64,000 nt of DNA from Actinomyces sp. GTDB lineage: Bacteria > Actinomycetota > Actinomycetes > Actinomycetales > Actinomycetaceae. Below are positions 53,453 through 61,647 of the stretch, piece by piece. How positions within the stretch are numbered: the stretch's first letter is position 1; every line of letters begins with the position of its first letter. Where the stretch lies: assembly GCA_022649165.1 (NCBI GenBank), contig JALCNR010000002.1, forward strand, positions 124,001 through 188,000, given 5' to 3'. The notes beneath the pieces are model-generated. The model was not told the DNA's origin. It ran no database searches and saw only the letters and a program-made list of their open reading frames with translations. The position numbers were made by a program, and so were the translations under genes.

Positions 53453-54544
53453 TCAGTAGTCGGCGAGCGCCCTGTTCATCCGCCCGGGCCAGCTCGGCCC
53501 CTCGTAGATGAAGGCGGTGAACGCCTCCAGGAGGTCGGCGCCCGCGTCGAGCATCTGCCGCGCTTGGTCGGGCGTGCCGATGCCGCCCGTGGCGATGAGG
53601 GTCTGGTCGTCCTCGAGGCGGGAGCCCACCAGGCGGACGACCTCCAGGGCGCGTGGGAACAGCGGCTGCCCGGACACGCCGCCCCCGCCCAGGTCGTGAT
53701 CGGTCGTCGTGTTCGTCGCGACGACGCCCTCCAGCCTGAGCTCGCCGGTGAGGGCGGTGATGTCGAGGATCTCCCGGTCGGACAGGTCCGGGGCGATCTT
53801 GACGAAGAGGGGGACGCGCCGACGCGGATCTCCCTGCTCGCATCCCAGGCGCGCGGCCTCGAGGACCGCTCGGAGCCTGTCGACCGTCTGGAGGCCGCGC
53901 AGGCCCGGCGTGTTGGGCGAGGAGACGTTGACGACGATGAAGTCCGCCCAGGGGGCCAGCAGGCGGGCGCAGGTCCGGTAGTCGTCGGCGGCGCGGTCCT
54001 CCGGCGTGGACTTGTTCCGCCCGATGTTCGCCCCGACGATGGCCGCGCGCCCCGAGCGGGTGGCGCGCAGGCGCCTGAGGGCCTCCGCGGCGGCCGGGGC
54101 CCCCAGGTTGTTGAAGCCCATCCTGTTGCGCACGCCGCGCTCGTCTAGGAGGCGCCACATGCGGGGCGCCTCGTTTCCGGGCTGCGGCCGGGGAGTGACG
54201 GTGCCGATCTCGACGAAGGCGAAACCCAGGGCGCACATGCCGAGCACCGCCGCCGCGTCCTTGTCCATGCCCGCCGCCAGGCCCAGCCGCCCGGGGACGG
54301 TGCGCGCACCGATGCGCGCTGGCCGGCGCCGCGTGTCCCGCCCGGCGAGCATGCGTCCCCCGGAGGTGCTCGTCGCCGTCGTCGGCGCCGGCTCGGCCTC
54401 GAGGTGCCCCAGGGTAGAGCGCAGCAGGGCCCGCACCGGTGGGATCCTCCCGGCCAGGGAGACGGCGCCGAGCCCGAGCTCATGGGCCCGCTCGGCGTCG
54501 ATGTGGCGGATCACGGTGTCGAACGCGCAGGTGTAGACCGACAT
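53453..54544 (-). CDS. pyrD: Dihydroorotate dehydrogenase (quinone), class 2
   Basis: 363 residues. The N-terminal helical extension of class 2 (membrane/quinone contact) is present. FMN-barrel motifs: LGLAAGMDKDAAAV, NRMGFNNLGA, VNVSSPNTPGLRGLQ (catalytic Ser) and LFVKIAPDLSD. It makes orotate in pyrimidine synthesis. I favour ATG 54544 over 54550 because TAGGCT (54551-54556) then lies 6 nt upstream. Confidence 0.94.
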   Translation of the reverse strand: MSVYTCAFDTVIRHIDAERAHELGLGAVSLAGRIPPVRALLRSTLGHLEAEPAPTTATSTSGGRMLAGRDTRRRPARIGARTVPGRLGLAAGMDKDAAAVLGMCALGFAFVEIGTVTPRPQPGNEAPRMWRLLDERGVRNRMGFNNLGAPAAAEALRRLRATRSGRAAIVGANIGRNKSTPEDRAADDYRTCARLLAPWADFIVVNVSSPNTPGLRGLQTVDRLRAVLEAARLGCEQGDPRRRVPLFVKIAPDLSDREILDITALTGELRLEGVVATNTTTDHDLGGGGVSGQPLFPRALEVVRLVGSRLEDDQTLIATGGIGTPDQARQMLDAGADLLEAFTAFIYEGPSWPGRMNRALADY

Positions 54545-54598
54545 GCTCATAGCCTACCGGACCGTAGGTTGCGTCTCCGGAGGAGATCGCCCCGACTT

Positions 54599-55114
54599 TC
54601 AGTCCCACCACATCCACCACCCGATCCGCCCGTCCGCGTCCCCGGGGAGGGGCATCCGCATGAGCTCGTCCGGCTCGCCGGTGTCGGATCCGAGGCCCAG
54701 CCGCCCTCGCACATCCCGCCAGATCCGGATGGGGCCCGCCGAGGAGGCCCGGGCGGGTGGCGCGGCTCCCCCCGCGACGAGCATCCCGTCGATCGTCAGC
54801 CTCTCGTCCCAGCGCGGTGGGGAGACCAGGTAGCCGAACAGCAGAACGTCCCCCGGATGCGCGACCGCGGCGCGCAGCGCCTCCTGGCACCGTGGGCCCA
54901 GGTTCTGGCGGTCCCGGAGGTTCTCCTCCGGTAGGCGGCCGAGCAGGTCCCGAGCCGCCTGCTCCCCCAGTGCGGAGAACCGGGCGAAGTCGCGGAAGCG
55001 GGCGCTCCTGCCCTCCAGAAAGGGGGCCACCACCTCCTCCACCCCCGCCTCGTGCGTCCATCCTGGCGCCCCGTAGAGCCACGCCTCCTCCTCCACCGAT
55101 GCCACTCGTGTCAT
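54599..55114 (-). CDS. Uncharacterised protein
   Basis: 171 residues, not recognised. Acidic N-terminus (VEEEAWLYGAPGWTHEAG), a middle with FRDFARFSALGEQAARDLL, a hydrophobic strand AHPGDVLLFGYLVSPP and a Trp-rich end GRIGWWMWWD. No signal peptide or membrane helix. GGAGG lies 7 nt before ATG 55114. Codon use matches its neighbours. Divergent from the SpoU methylase. Confidence 0.65.
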   Translation of the reverse strand: MTRVASVEEEAWLYGAPGWTHEAGVEEVVAPFLEGRSARFRDFARFSALGEQAARDLLGRLPEENLRDRQNLGPRCQEALRAAVAHPGDVLLFGYLVSPPRWDERLTIDGMLVAGGAAPPARASSAGPIRIWRDVRGRLGLGSDTGEPDELMRMPLPGDADGRIGWWMWWD

Positions 55115-55294
55115 CGCGCCGCCTCCCTCCTGGGCCGGGGGCGGGTCCCCCGCGCCGATGGCCCCAGTCAACGGGGCGCGCCCTCGTGCCGCCACGGTCG
55201 TTCCTCTCAGATGTGGATACCCGGGCGCGACGGCCAGCGACTGTGGACGATCGGCGGTCGGCCCACCCGCTCCCGCCCCGCGATAATGGACCCC

Positions 55295-56191
55295 GTGCTT
55301 GTCCCCCTCGATGACTCCTGCGTCCCCTCCCCCTCCGACCCGCAGGCCCCGGCCGACCCGCGGCTCGCCGACTACGTGTCGATGACCGACGTGCGCCTGC
55401 GTTCCGCGATGGAGCCGGAACGGGGGTTGTACATGGCGGAATCGCGCAACGTCATCATGCGGGCCGTCGAGGCGGGGCACCGGCCCCGGTCCTTCCTCAT
55501 GAGCCCGCGCTGGCTCGAGCAGATGACCCCTCTCATCCGGCGTTCCACGGGCGCCGACGACGGCGGGGACGTCCCCGTGTTCCTCGCCCCGGAGCAGACC
55601 CTGCGGCGCCTCACGGGATTCACCCTGCACCGCGGCGCCCTCGCGGCGATGCGGCGGCCCGCCCTGCCTGCGGTCGCCGACCTCCTGTCCACCGCCCGCG
55701 GCGGAGGTCCCGCGCGACGCATCGCCGTCCTCGAGGACCTCGTCGACCACACGAACGTCGGCGCCGCGTTCCGCTCCGCGGCCGCGCTGGGCGTCGACGC
55801 CGTCCTGGTGAGCCCGCGGTGCGCGGACCCGCTCTACCGGCGCTCGGTACGCGTCTCGATGGGCACCGTCTTCCAGGTCCCCTGGACCCGGATCCCCCGG
55901 TGGCCCACCGTCGACGTCCTCCATGACGCCGGATTCACCGTGGCGGCGCTCGCCTTGAGCCCCGATGCCGTCAGCCTGGACGACTTCGTCGCGTCCCCGG
56001 CCTGCGCCGCCCCCGGCGCGCGCCTCGCTCTCGCCTTCGGAACGGAGGGGGACGGACTCACTCGAGGAGCCCTCGAGCATGCCGACGTCGTGGTGCGCAT
56101 TCCGATGTCAGGGGACGTGGACTCCCTCAACGTCGCGGCGGCCTCGGCCGTGGTCTTCTGGGCGACCCGGGGCGTCGGCGCCGTCGCCTGA
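55295..56191 (+). CDS. SpoU/TrmH-family RNA 2'-O-methyltransferase
   Basis: About 298 residues. SPOUT motifs: VDHTNVGAAFRSAAALG (motif 1), FGTEGDGLT (motif 2) and IPMSGDVDSLNVAAASAVVF (motif 3). The N-terminal region (about 30-120) is the L30-like substrate-binding part. It methylates rRNA or tRNA ribose; the target is not deducible. GTG 55295 lies 7 nt after a GATAAT hexamer; ATG 55286 is an in-frame alternative. Confidence 0.9.
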   Translation: MLVPLDDSCVPSPSDPQAPADPRLADYVSMTDVRLRSAMEPERGLYMAESRNVIMRAVEAGHRPRSFLMSPRWLEQMTPLIRRSTGADDGGDVPVFLAPEQTLRRLTGFTLHRGALAAMRRPALPAVADLLSTARGGGPARRIAVLEDLVDHTNVGAAFRSAAALGVDAVLVSPRCADPLYRRSVRVSMGTVFQVPWTRIPRWPTVDVLHDAGFTVAALALSPDAVSLDDFVASPACAAPGARLALAFGTEGDGLTRGALEHADVVVRIPMSGDVDSLNVAAASAVVFWATRGVGAVA

Positions 56192-56208
56192 GCCCGCCGG
56201 GCTCAGGC
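56186..56208. terminator. Palindromic terminator containing two stop codons
   Basis: GCCTGAGCCC (56186-56195) and GGGCTCAGGC (56199-56208) form a perfect 10-bp stem with a 3-nt loop. The TGA of the SpoU gene and the TGA of the convergent HAD gene both lie in the arms. Confidence 0.6.
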
Positions 56209-56961
56209 GGGGAACGCCTCCGTGATGAGCCGCGCGATCTGTTCCGCGCAATCCTCCCATCCCGTCACCGCGACCGTCTGGAAGCCTGCGGCCCGCACCG
56301 GGTAGTCATTGCCGTCGGGGTCCAGCCGGTCGCCGATGAACAGCAGGTCTCCGGCGTCGATCCCCGTCTGATCGAGCAGCTTCCGGATGCCGTAGGCCTT
56401 GTCGATGCCCTGGAGGGTGACGTCCACCGATGTCGATCCGCCGCTGCGCACCTCGAGGTCGGGCACGTCGGGGGCGACGGCCGCGGCGAGCCGCGCCTTC
56501 CTCTCCCCCGTGGGGTCCCACGCCCGCTTCGCGTCGAGCGGCGCCTCCTGGCCCAGGGCCGAGAACGTGATCTGGGAACCGCGGTCCTCGATGATGTCGC
56601 CCCAGGGGCGCTCCTCCCACAGCCCGAGCTCGCGGGCATGGCGCTCCAGGGAGGAGATGGCCCGGTCCCGCTGGTCGGCGGCGAGATCATGGGCGTAGAC
56701 CTGCGTCCACCGTCCCTCGCGGTAGCGCAGATAGCGCGTCCCGCAGGTCGGCATGAGGTGCAGCCGCCGGAGCTGGGCGTCGCCGGCGTGCAGGTTCTCC
56801 AAGACCTGGGTACGGAACTGGCCCATCTGCCCGCCCGAGATGATGCACACGTCGACGTGGTCGAGGAGCGCCTGGAGGCGCTGGTCCATCAGCGCCGGCA
56901 ACGGGGACTTGGAAGGGGCGAGGGTGTCATCGAGGTCGAACGCGACCATCCGCAGTGCCAT
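56203..56961 (-). CDS. HAD-IIB family hydrolase, phosphomannomutase-like
   Basis: 252 residues. Motif I FDLDDTLAPSKSPL, motif II VCIISGGQ, and motif IV FIGDRLDPDGNDYPV are HAD-IIB. The cap and the LHLMPTCGTRYLRYREGRW stretch resemble eukaryotic-type phosphomannomutase. Phosphatase or mutase activity on sugar phosphates is likely; the substrate is unknown. GGAAAGG precedes ATG 56961. Divergent from the nucleoside phosphorylase. Confidence 0.78.
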   Translation of the reverse strand: MALRMVAFDLDDTLAPSKSPLPALMDQRLQALLDHVDVCIISGGQMGQFRTQVLENLHAGDAQLRRLHLMPTCGTRYLRYREGRWTQVYAHDLAADQRDRAISSLERHARELGLWEERPWGDIIEDRGSQITFSALGQEAPLDAKRAWDPTGERKARLAAAVAPDVPDLEVRSGGSTSVDVTLQGIDKAYGIRKLLDQTGIDAGDLLFIGDRLDPDGNDYPVRAAGFQTVAVTGWEDCAEQIARLITEAFPA

Positions 56962-57045
56962 GGGTGCCTTTCCGGGAGGGACGTTCCCGGGGGGGTTCCT
57001 CGGGGACGAGGACGGGGCCGGGCGGTGTGCCGTCCGCCCGAAGCC

Positions 57046-57051
57046 TACAAT
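57046..57051 (+). promoter_or_regulatory. -10 box of the nucleoside phosphorylase gene
   Basis: TACAAT on the plus strand in the HAD/deoD divergent gap, predicting a leader of about 77 nt before ATG 57135. Confidence 0.4.
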
Positions 57052-57134
57052 GGGTCGGCACCCGGTCCCCGCGCCATGAGGGCGCGCGCCACCCACGAGC
57101 CGCCTCGGGGCGGCGCCAGAGGAGATCCGCAGAC

Positions 57135-57842
57135 ATGGCCACACCCCACATCGACGCCGAACCCGGGGACTTCGCCCCCGCCGTCCTCATGCCCGGGGAT
57201 CCCCGGCGCGCCCAGCGCATCGCCGAGCAGCTGCTCGACCGTCCCCGGCTGGTCACCGACGTTCGCGGCATGCTGGGATTCACGGGCCAGGTCGACGGGC
57301 GTCCCCTGTCCGTCATGGGCTCGGGCATGGGCCAGCCCTCGATCTCCATCTACGCCACGGAGCTGTTCGGCGTCTTCGGCGTCGAGCGCATCATCCGGGT
57401 GGGCACCTGCGGGGGCATCGCGGACGACGTCGAGGTGGGCTCCACGGTGGTGGCCCTCGGCGCCCACACGGACTCCGCGATGAACCAGCAGCGCATCCCC
57501 GGCATCAACTTCTCCGCGGTGGCGAGCTTCGGCCTCGCGCGCGCAGCCGTCGAGGCGGCGGGCCCCGGGGACCGGGTGCACGTGGGCACGGTGGTGTCGC
57601 GGGACCACTTCTACTTCACGCCGGCGGGGCAGTCCGAGGCTCTGGCCGCCTACGGCGTGCTGGGGGTCGAGATGGAGACGGCCGCCCTGTACGCCGTCGC
57701 CGCCGAGTTCCACCGGGAGGCCCTCACGGTGCTCACCGTGTCCGACCATCTCTTCGACCACTCCTCGGACATGACGGCCCGGGAGCGGGAGACGACGTTC
57801 CAGACCTCGCTGCGTCTGGCGGTCGCCGCCGCCCTGAGCTGA
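57135..57842 (+). CDS. deoD: Purine-nucleoside phosphorylase (DeoD type)
   Basis: 235 residues of the hexameric NP-I family: LMPGDPRRAQRIAEQLL (phosphate loop), SGMGQPSISIYATELF, RVGTCGGIADDVE, GVEMETAALYAVAA (ribose site) and the C-terminal VSDHLF (catalytic Asp). Cleaves purine nucleosides with phosphate for salvage. GGAGA lies 9 nt before ATG 57135. Confidence 0.93.
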   Translation: MATPHIDAEPGDFAPAVLMPGDPRRAQRIAEQLLDRPRLVTDVRGMLGFTGQVDGRPLSVMGSGMGQPSISIYATELFGVFGVERIIRVGTCGGIADDVEVGSTVVALGAHTDSAMNQQRIPGINFSAVASFGLARAAVEAAGPGDRVHVGTVVSRDHFYFTPAGQSEALAAYGVLGVEMETAALYAVAAEFHREALTVLTVSDHLFDHSSDMTARERETTFQTSLRLAVAAALS

Positions 57843-57867
57843 CGGCCCCGGAGCCGGGGCGCCCGCC

Positions 57868-58803
57868 TCACACGCCGACGACCGCGTGGAAGACCCATGC
57901 GGTCAGCAGCGTCATCGGCAGGGAGGCGAGCGTCGTGATGAGCACCGTGCCCTGGGCGATCTCCTCGCCGGCGTGGGCGCGAGAGGAGGCGACGAAGGCG
58001 TTCTGCGCGGTGGGGAGACCGCCCATGACGGTGACCGCCATGAGGTCCACGCCCCTCAGGCCGAGGAGGGCGCCGACGAGGCAGGCCAGCGCCAGCTCGA
58101 GCACCAGTTTGAAGACCGAGGCGATCGCCACGAGGTGTCCCAGGCGCGAGCGGATCGCGAAGGACTGCCCCACCAGTGAGGCCCCGAAGGCGATGAGCAC
58201 CACCGGCGGCGCCGACTGCCCTGTCATCTCCGTGGCGATGGCGAAGAGGCGGGGGACGGGGAGATGGAAGAAGGCGCAGATGAAGCCCAGGACCGCGGCG
58301 ATCACCATCGGGTTCGTCGCCACGCTGCGCACGATGCCCCACGCGGTGGGCCTGCGCCCGGACCCCGCCAGGTCGGCCAGCACGAAGAACATCGGTGTGA
58401 AGAACCCCAACTGGAACACCATGATGGGAACGCCGTGGGAGGCGGACCCCAGGACGTAGACGGCGATCGGGATCCCGATGTAGGCGGCGTTGTTGAGCGA
58501 GGACGACATCGCGCCCAGGATGACGTTCGGCCGGTCCGCATGCAGGAGGGGGCCCGCGATGAGCCAGAAGGTCATCGCCGTCCCCGCCCCGGAGGCGGCG
58601 GCGACGGCAAGGGGCGCGCCCAGGACCGCCGCGACGTCGGTGGTCGAGATCGTGGAGAAGAGCAGGGCAGGCGAGGCGATCCAGTACACGAAGTCGGAGA
58701 GGACGTGGGAGGCGTGGGGCCCCAGGGCGCCGCTGCGCCGGGCGATCCACCCGATGGCCATGATCAGCGCGATCGCGCAGATACTCTGGATGATGTCGCC
58801 CAT
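57868..58803 (-). CDS. AEC family transporter (auxin efflux carrier-like)
   Basis: 311 residues with about ten membrane helices. Family landmarks are the N-terminal GWIARRSGALGPHASHVLSD and FVYWIASPALLF, NNAAYIGIPIAVYVLG, and the C-terminal GGLPTAQNAFVASSRAHAGE. Substrate unknown; bacterial members carry organic acids. TACCGT (58810-58815) lies 6 nt before ATG 58803: leaderless. Divergent from the aldo/keto reductase. Confidence 0.9.
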   Translation of the reverse strand: MGDIIQSICAIALIMAIGWIARRSGALGPHASHVLSDFVYWIASPALLFSTISTTDVAAVLGAPLAVAAASGAGTAMTFWLIAGPLLHADRPNVILGAMSSSLNNAAYIGIPIAVYVLGSASHGVPIMVFQLGFFTPMFFVLADLAGSGRRPTAWGIVRSVATNPMVIAAVLGFICAFFHLPVPRLFAIATEMTGQSAPPVVLIAFGASLVGQSFAIRSRLGHLVAIASVFKLVLELALACLVGALLGLRGVDLMAVTVMGGLPTAQNAFVASSRAHAGEEIAQGTVLITTLASLPMTLLTAWVFHAVVGV

Positions 58804-58894
58804 GGCCCCACGGTATCCTCCCCCCTCCGCCGGGACGGACCGGCTTCCGTGGTCCAAGATGGACGTGTCCGAGACCTTCGGCGAAGGAGACCCC

Positions 58895-59722
58895 ATGTCC
58901 GCTGTTCCCGCACTGCCGCTCAACGACGGCACGTCGATCCCGCAGGTGGGGTTCGGCGTCTTCCTGGTGCCCGAGGACCAGACCCAGGAGGCGGTGGAGA
59001 CCGCCCTCGAGGCCGGGTACCGGCACATCGACACCGCCCGCATCTACCGCAACGAGGAGGCCGTGGGACGCGCCCTCGCGGCCAGCGGCCTTCCCCGGGA
59101 CCAGGTCTTCGTCACGACGAAGCTGTGGAACTCCGACCAGGGGCCCGACACAACCCGCCCGGCCCTCGAGGCCTCCCTGGACCGCCTGGGCCTCGACCAC
59201 GTCGACCTGTACCTCATCCACTGGCCCACACCGGCCCGCGACCTCTACCTGCCGACCTGGGAGGCCATGGAGAGGGCCGCCGACGAGGGCCTGACGACCT
59301 CCATCGGCGTGTCGAACTTCCTCCCCGAGCACCTGGACCGCGTGGTCGGCCTGGGCGGGCGCGTGCCGGCCGTCAACCAGATCGAGTGCCATCCCACTCT
59401 CCAGCAGGGGGAGATCCTCCAGGCCTGCGCGCGACTGGGGATCGCCGTCGAGGCCTGGAGCCCGCTGGGACGCGGAGCGGACCTGGAGGTCGCCGAGATC
59501 GTCTCCGTGGCCCAGCGCGTCGGCGCGACCCCCGCCCAGGTGGTCCTCGCCTGGCACCTGGCCCGCGGCCGCGTGGTCATCCCGAAGTCCGTGACGCCCT
59601 CGCGCATCGCGGAGAACCTCCGCGCGGTGGACGTCCGCCTGGAGCCAGCGGACCTCGAGACGATGGACTCCCTGGAGGCCGGGACCCGCATCGGACCGGA
59701 TCCGGCCACCGTGAACGAGTAG
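58895..59722 (+). CDS. Aldo/keto reductase
   Basis: 275 residues. The catalytic tetrad is visible: Asp and Tyr in YRHIDTARIYRNEEAVG, Lys in VFVTTKLWN and His in LYLIHWP. The NADPH site is VIPKSVTPSRIAENL. Similar to 2,5-diketo-D-gluconate reductase-type AKR5 enzymes; the physiological carbonyl substrate is unknown. AAGGAGA lies 5 nt before ATG 58895. Confidence 0.92.
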   Translation: MSAVPALPLNDGTSIPQVGFGVFLVPEDQTQEAVETALEAGYRHIDTARIYRNEEAVGRALAASGLPRDQVFVTTKLWNSDQGPDTTRPALEASLDRLGLDHVDLYLIHWPTPARDLYLPTWEAMERAADEGLTTSIGVSNFLPEHLDRVVGLGGRVPAVNQIECHPTLQQGEILQACARLGIAVEAWSPLGRGADLEVAEIVSVAQRVGATPAQVVLAWHLARGRVVIPKSVTPSRIAENLRAVDVRLEPADLETMDSLEAGTRIGPDPATVNE

Positions 59723-59779
59723 GACCGGGGCTCCCCGCCGGGGCGCCTCCCTCCCCCGGAGGTGTGGGAGACTGCTGGG

Positions 59780-60742
59780 GTGAGGATCGCGATCATCGGC
59801 ACCGGCGGAGTCGGCGCGCACTTCGGTTCCTGCTTGATCCGCGGCGGCGACGAGGTCCACCTGGTCACCACCCCCCGCCACGTCGAGGCGATTCGCGGCG
59901 GCGGCGTGGTCGACCTCACCGACGAGGGCGAGGCCCGCGCTCGCCCCGCCTCCGTCACCTCCGATCCGGGGGACATCGGTCCGGTCGACGCCGTGGTGGT
60001 GGCCGTCAAGCTCTACCAATTCGAGGACGCCACCGGGCGCATCGGCCCGCTCATCGGCCCGAGCACCGTGGCCCTCACCCTGCAGAACGGGGTGACCGCG
60101 CCCGGTATGCTCGGTCGGCGCATCGGCGCCGACCACGTTCTCCCGGGCACGGCGAACATCGTCGCCTGGCTGGAGGGCCCGGGGCGCGTCCGCCAGACCG
60201 GTGGTCGCCCAGCGGTCGCGATCGCCGCGCTCCCCCTCGGGTCCCCTCGCCCGGACCCACAGGACCGGCAGGCCGGCGGATCGGATCCCCGGGCGCAGGC
60301 GCTGGCCGACGCGTTCGCCCGCGGCGGGGTCTCCGCCCGGCTGGCCCGCGACATCGACCGCGCCCTGTGGGAGAAGTTCGCGCTGATCTGCACGATGGGC
60401 GGGGTCAACGCCCTGGCCCATGCGACCACCGGCGAGGTCCGCTCCTTTCCGCCGACCCGGGCGCTCATGGAGCAGTCCCTGGCGGAGGTCCGCGCCGTCG
60501 CCACGGCGCGCGGCGTCGCGCTCACCGACGAGGACTGCGCCCGGGTGCTCGCCCAGCTCGACGCCGTCCAGGCCGGATCGACCACATCGATGCAGCGCGA
60601 TCTCGAGCAGGGCCGCCCCAGCGAGTTCGACGCCCTCAACGGCGCTCTAGTGGCCCTCGCCGACGAGGCCGGCGTCGACGTCCCCCTTCAGCGCGTCATC
60701 TGCGCGGTCCTGGGCCTCCACGCGCATCGGGGGCACGTATGA
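59780..60742 (+). CDS. panE: 2-Dehydropantoate 2-reductase (ApbA/PanE family)
   Basis: 320 residues. The N-terminal Rossmann fold has IAIIGTGGVGAHFGSCL, then VVVAVKLYQ (catalytic Lys region) and LTLQNGV; the C-terminal helical domain has ALWEKFALICTMGGVNAL and STTSMQRDLEQGRPSEFDAL. It reduces ketopantoate in pantothenate/CoA synthesis; related family members act on other 2-keto acids. I chose GTG 59780 (GGGAG 8 nt upstream; matches family starts). It overlaps the HAD gene as ATGA. Confidence 0.87.
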   Translation: MRIAIIGTGGVGAHFGSCLIRGGDEVHLVTTPRHVEAIRGGGVVDLTDEGEARARPASVTSDPGDIGPVDAVVVAVKLYQFEDATGRIGPLIGPSTVALTLQNGVTAPGMLGRRIGADHVLPGTANIVAWLEGPGRVRQTGGRPAVAIAALPLGSPRPDPQDRQAGGSDPRAQALADAFARGGVSARLARDIDRALWEKFALICTMGGVNALAHATTGEVRSFPPTRALMEQSLAEVRAVATARGVALTDEDCARVLAQLDAVQAGSTTSMQRDLEQGRPSEFDALNGALVALADEAGVDVPLQRVICAVLGLHAHRGHV

Positions 60743-61626
60743 GCGGCGACGGCGCGCGGGACACGGCCGGGTCCCGGGGCGAGGCTCCGGACGACGCCGG
60801 ACGCCTGGTGTTCCTCGACATCGACGGCACCCTCATCGACTCCCGTCAGCGCATGCCGGACTCCGCCCGCGCCGCCTGCGCGGCGGCGCGGGACAACGGG
60901 CACAGGCTGTTCCTGTGCACGGGACGCTCACGGCCCGAGGTCTACCCGTGGCTGTGGGACCTCGGATTCTCCGGCATCGTCGGGAGCGGCGGAGCCTACG
61001 GCGAGATCGGCGGCCGCCCGGTCTTCGACCATCGCGCGCCGACCGCGGACGTCGCCGCCGCCTCGGCCTGGCTGGACGGCGTCGGGGCCGCCTGGGTCTG
61101 GCAGCTGCCCGACGGCCTGTGGACCTCGCCGACGTTCATGGACGCCTTCTCCGGGCCGCGCGAGGGCGCCGGCGCCGAGGGGGTCGACGGTGAGTGGTCG
61201 CCCTACCTGCGGCTCGTCGCGCCGTTCCTGCACACCGGCGTGCCGGCCACGGCGTCGAAGTGCACGTTCATCCTGCCGCCGGCCTCGCCCGTGGCCCTGG
61301 ACGATGTCGCCCGCCGTTTTCTGGGGCGGTTCCACGTCATCCCGGGCTCGTTGACGATGAGGCAGGACCAGCACGCGGAGATGGTTCCCTGGGGGATCTC
61401 GAAGGGGACAGGCCTCACCGAGGTCGCCGCCCGTCTGGGCGTCCCTCTGGAGCGCACCGTCGCCGTCGGGGACTCCTCCAACGACGTCGAGATGCTGCGC
61501 ACCGCCGGCGTCGGCATCGCGATGGGCAACGGGCGCGCGGCCGCCAAGGAGGCCGCCGACCGCCTGACCTCCGGCGTGAACCACGACGGCCTGGCCCGCG
61601 CCTTCGCCGGGCTCGGCCTGATCTGA
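60739..61626 (+). CDS. Cof-type HAD-IIB hydrolase
   Basis: 295 residues. Motif I FLDIDGTLIDSRQRMPD, motif II LCTGRS, Lys in WGISKGTGLTEVAARLG and motif IV VAVGDSSNDVEML. A large C2 cap lies at about 95-200. Phosphatase acting on a phosphosugar or FMN-like substrate; unknown. ATG 60739 overlaps the panE stop, implying co-translation. Confidence 0.87.
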   Translation: MSGDGARDTAGSRGEAPDDAGRLVFLDIDGTLIDSRQRMPDSARAACAAARDNGHRLFLCTGRSRPEVYPWLWDLGFSGIVGSGGAYGEIGGRPVFDHRAPTADVAAASAWLDGVGAAWVWQLPDGLWTSPTFMDAFSGPREGAGAEGVDGEWSPYLRLVAPFLHTGVPATASKCTFILPPASPVALDDVARRFLGRFHVIPGSLTMRQDQHAEMVPWGISKGTGLTEVAARLGVPLERTVAVGDSSNDVEMLRTAGVGIAMGNGRAAAKEAADRLTSGVNHDGLARAFAGLGLI

Positions 61627-61647
61627 GGGCCGCCGGCCGTTCCCCGC

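Noticed and set aside
58264-61626. A plus-strand open frame of 1120 codons spanning several genes
   Set aside because: Only its last 296 codons (from 60739) code for a real protein (HAD hydrolase). The rest is an Arg/Gly/Pro-rich out-of-frame reading over the AEC transporter, aldo/keto reductase and panE, an artefact of high GC.
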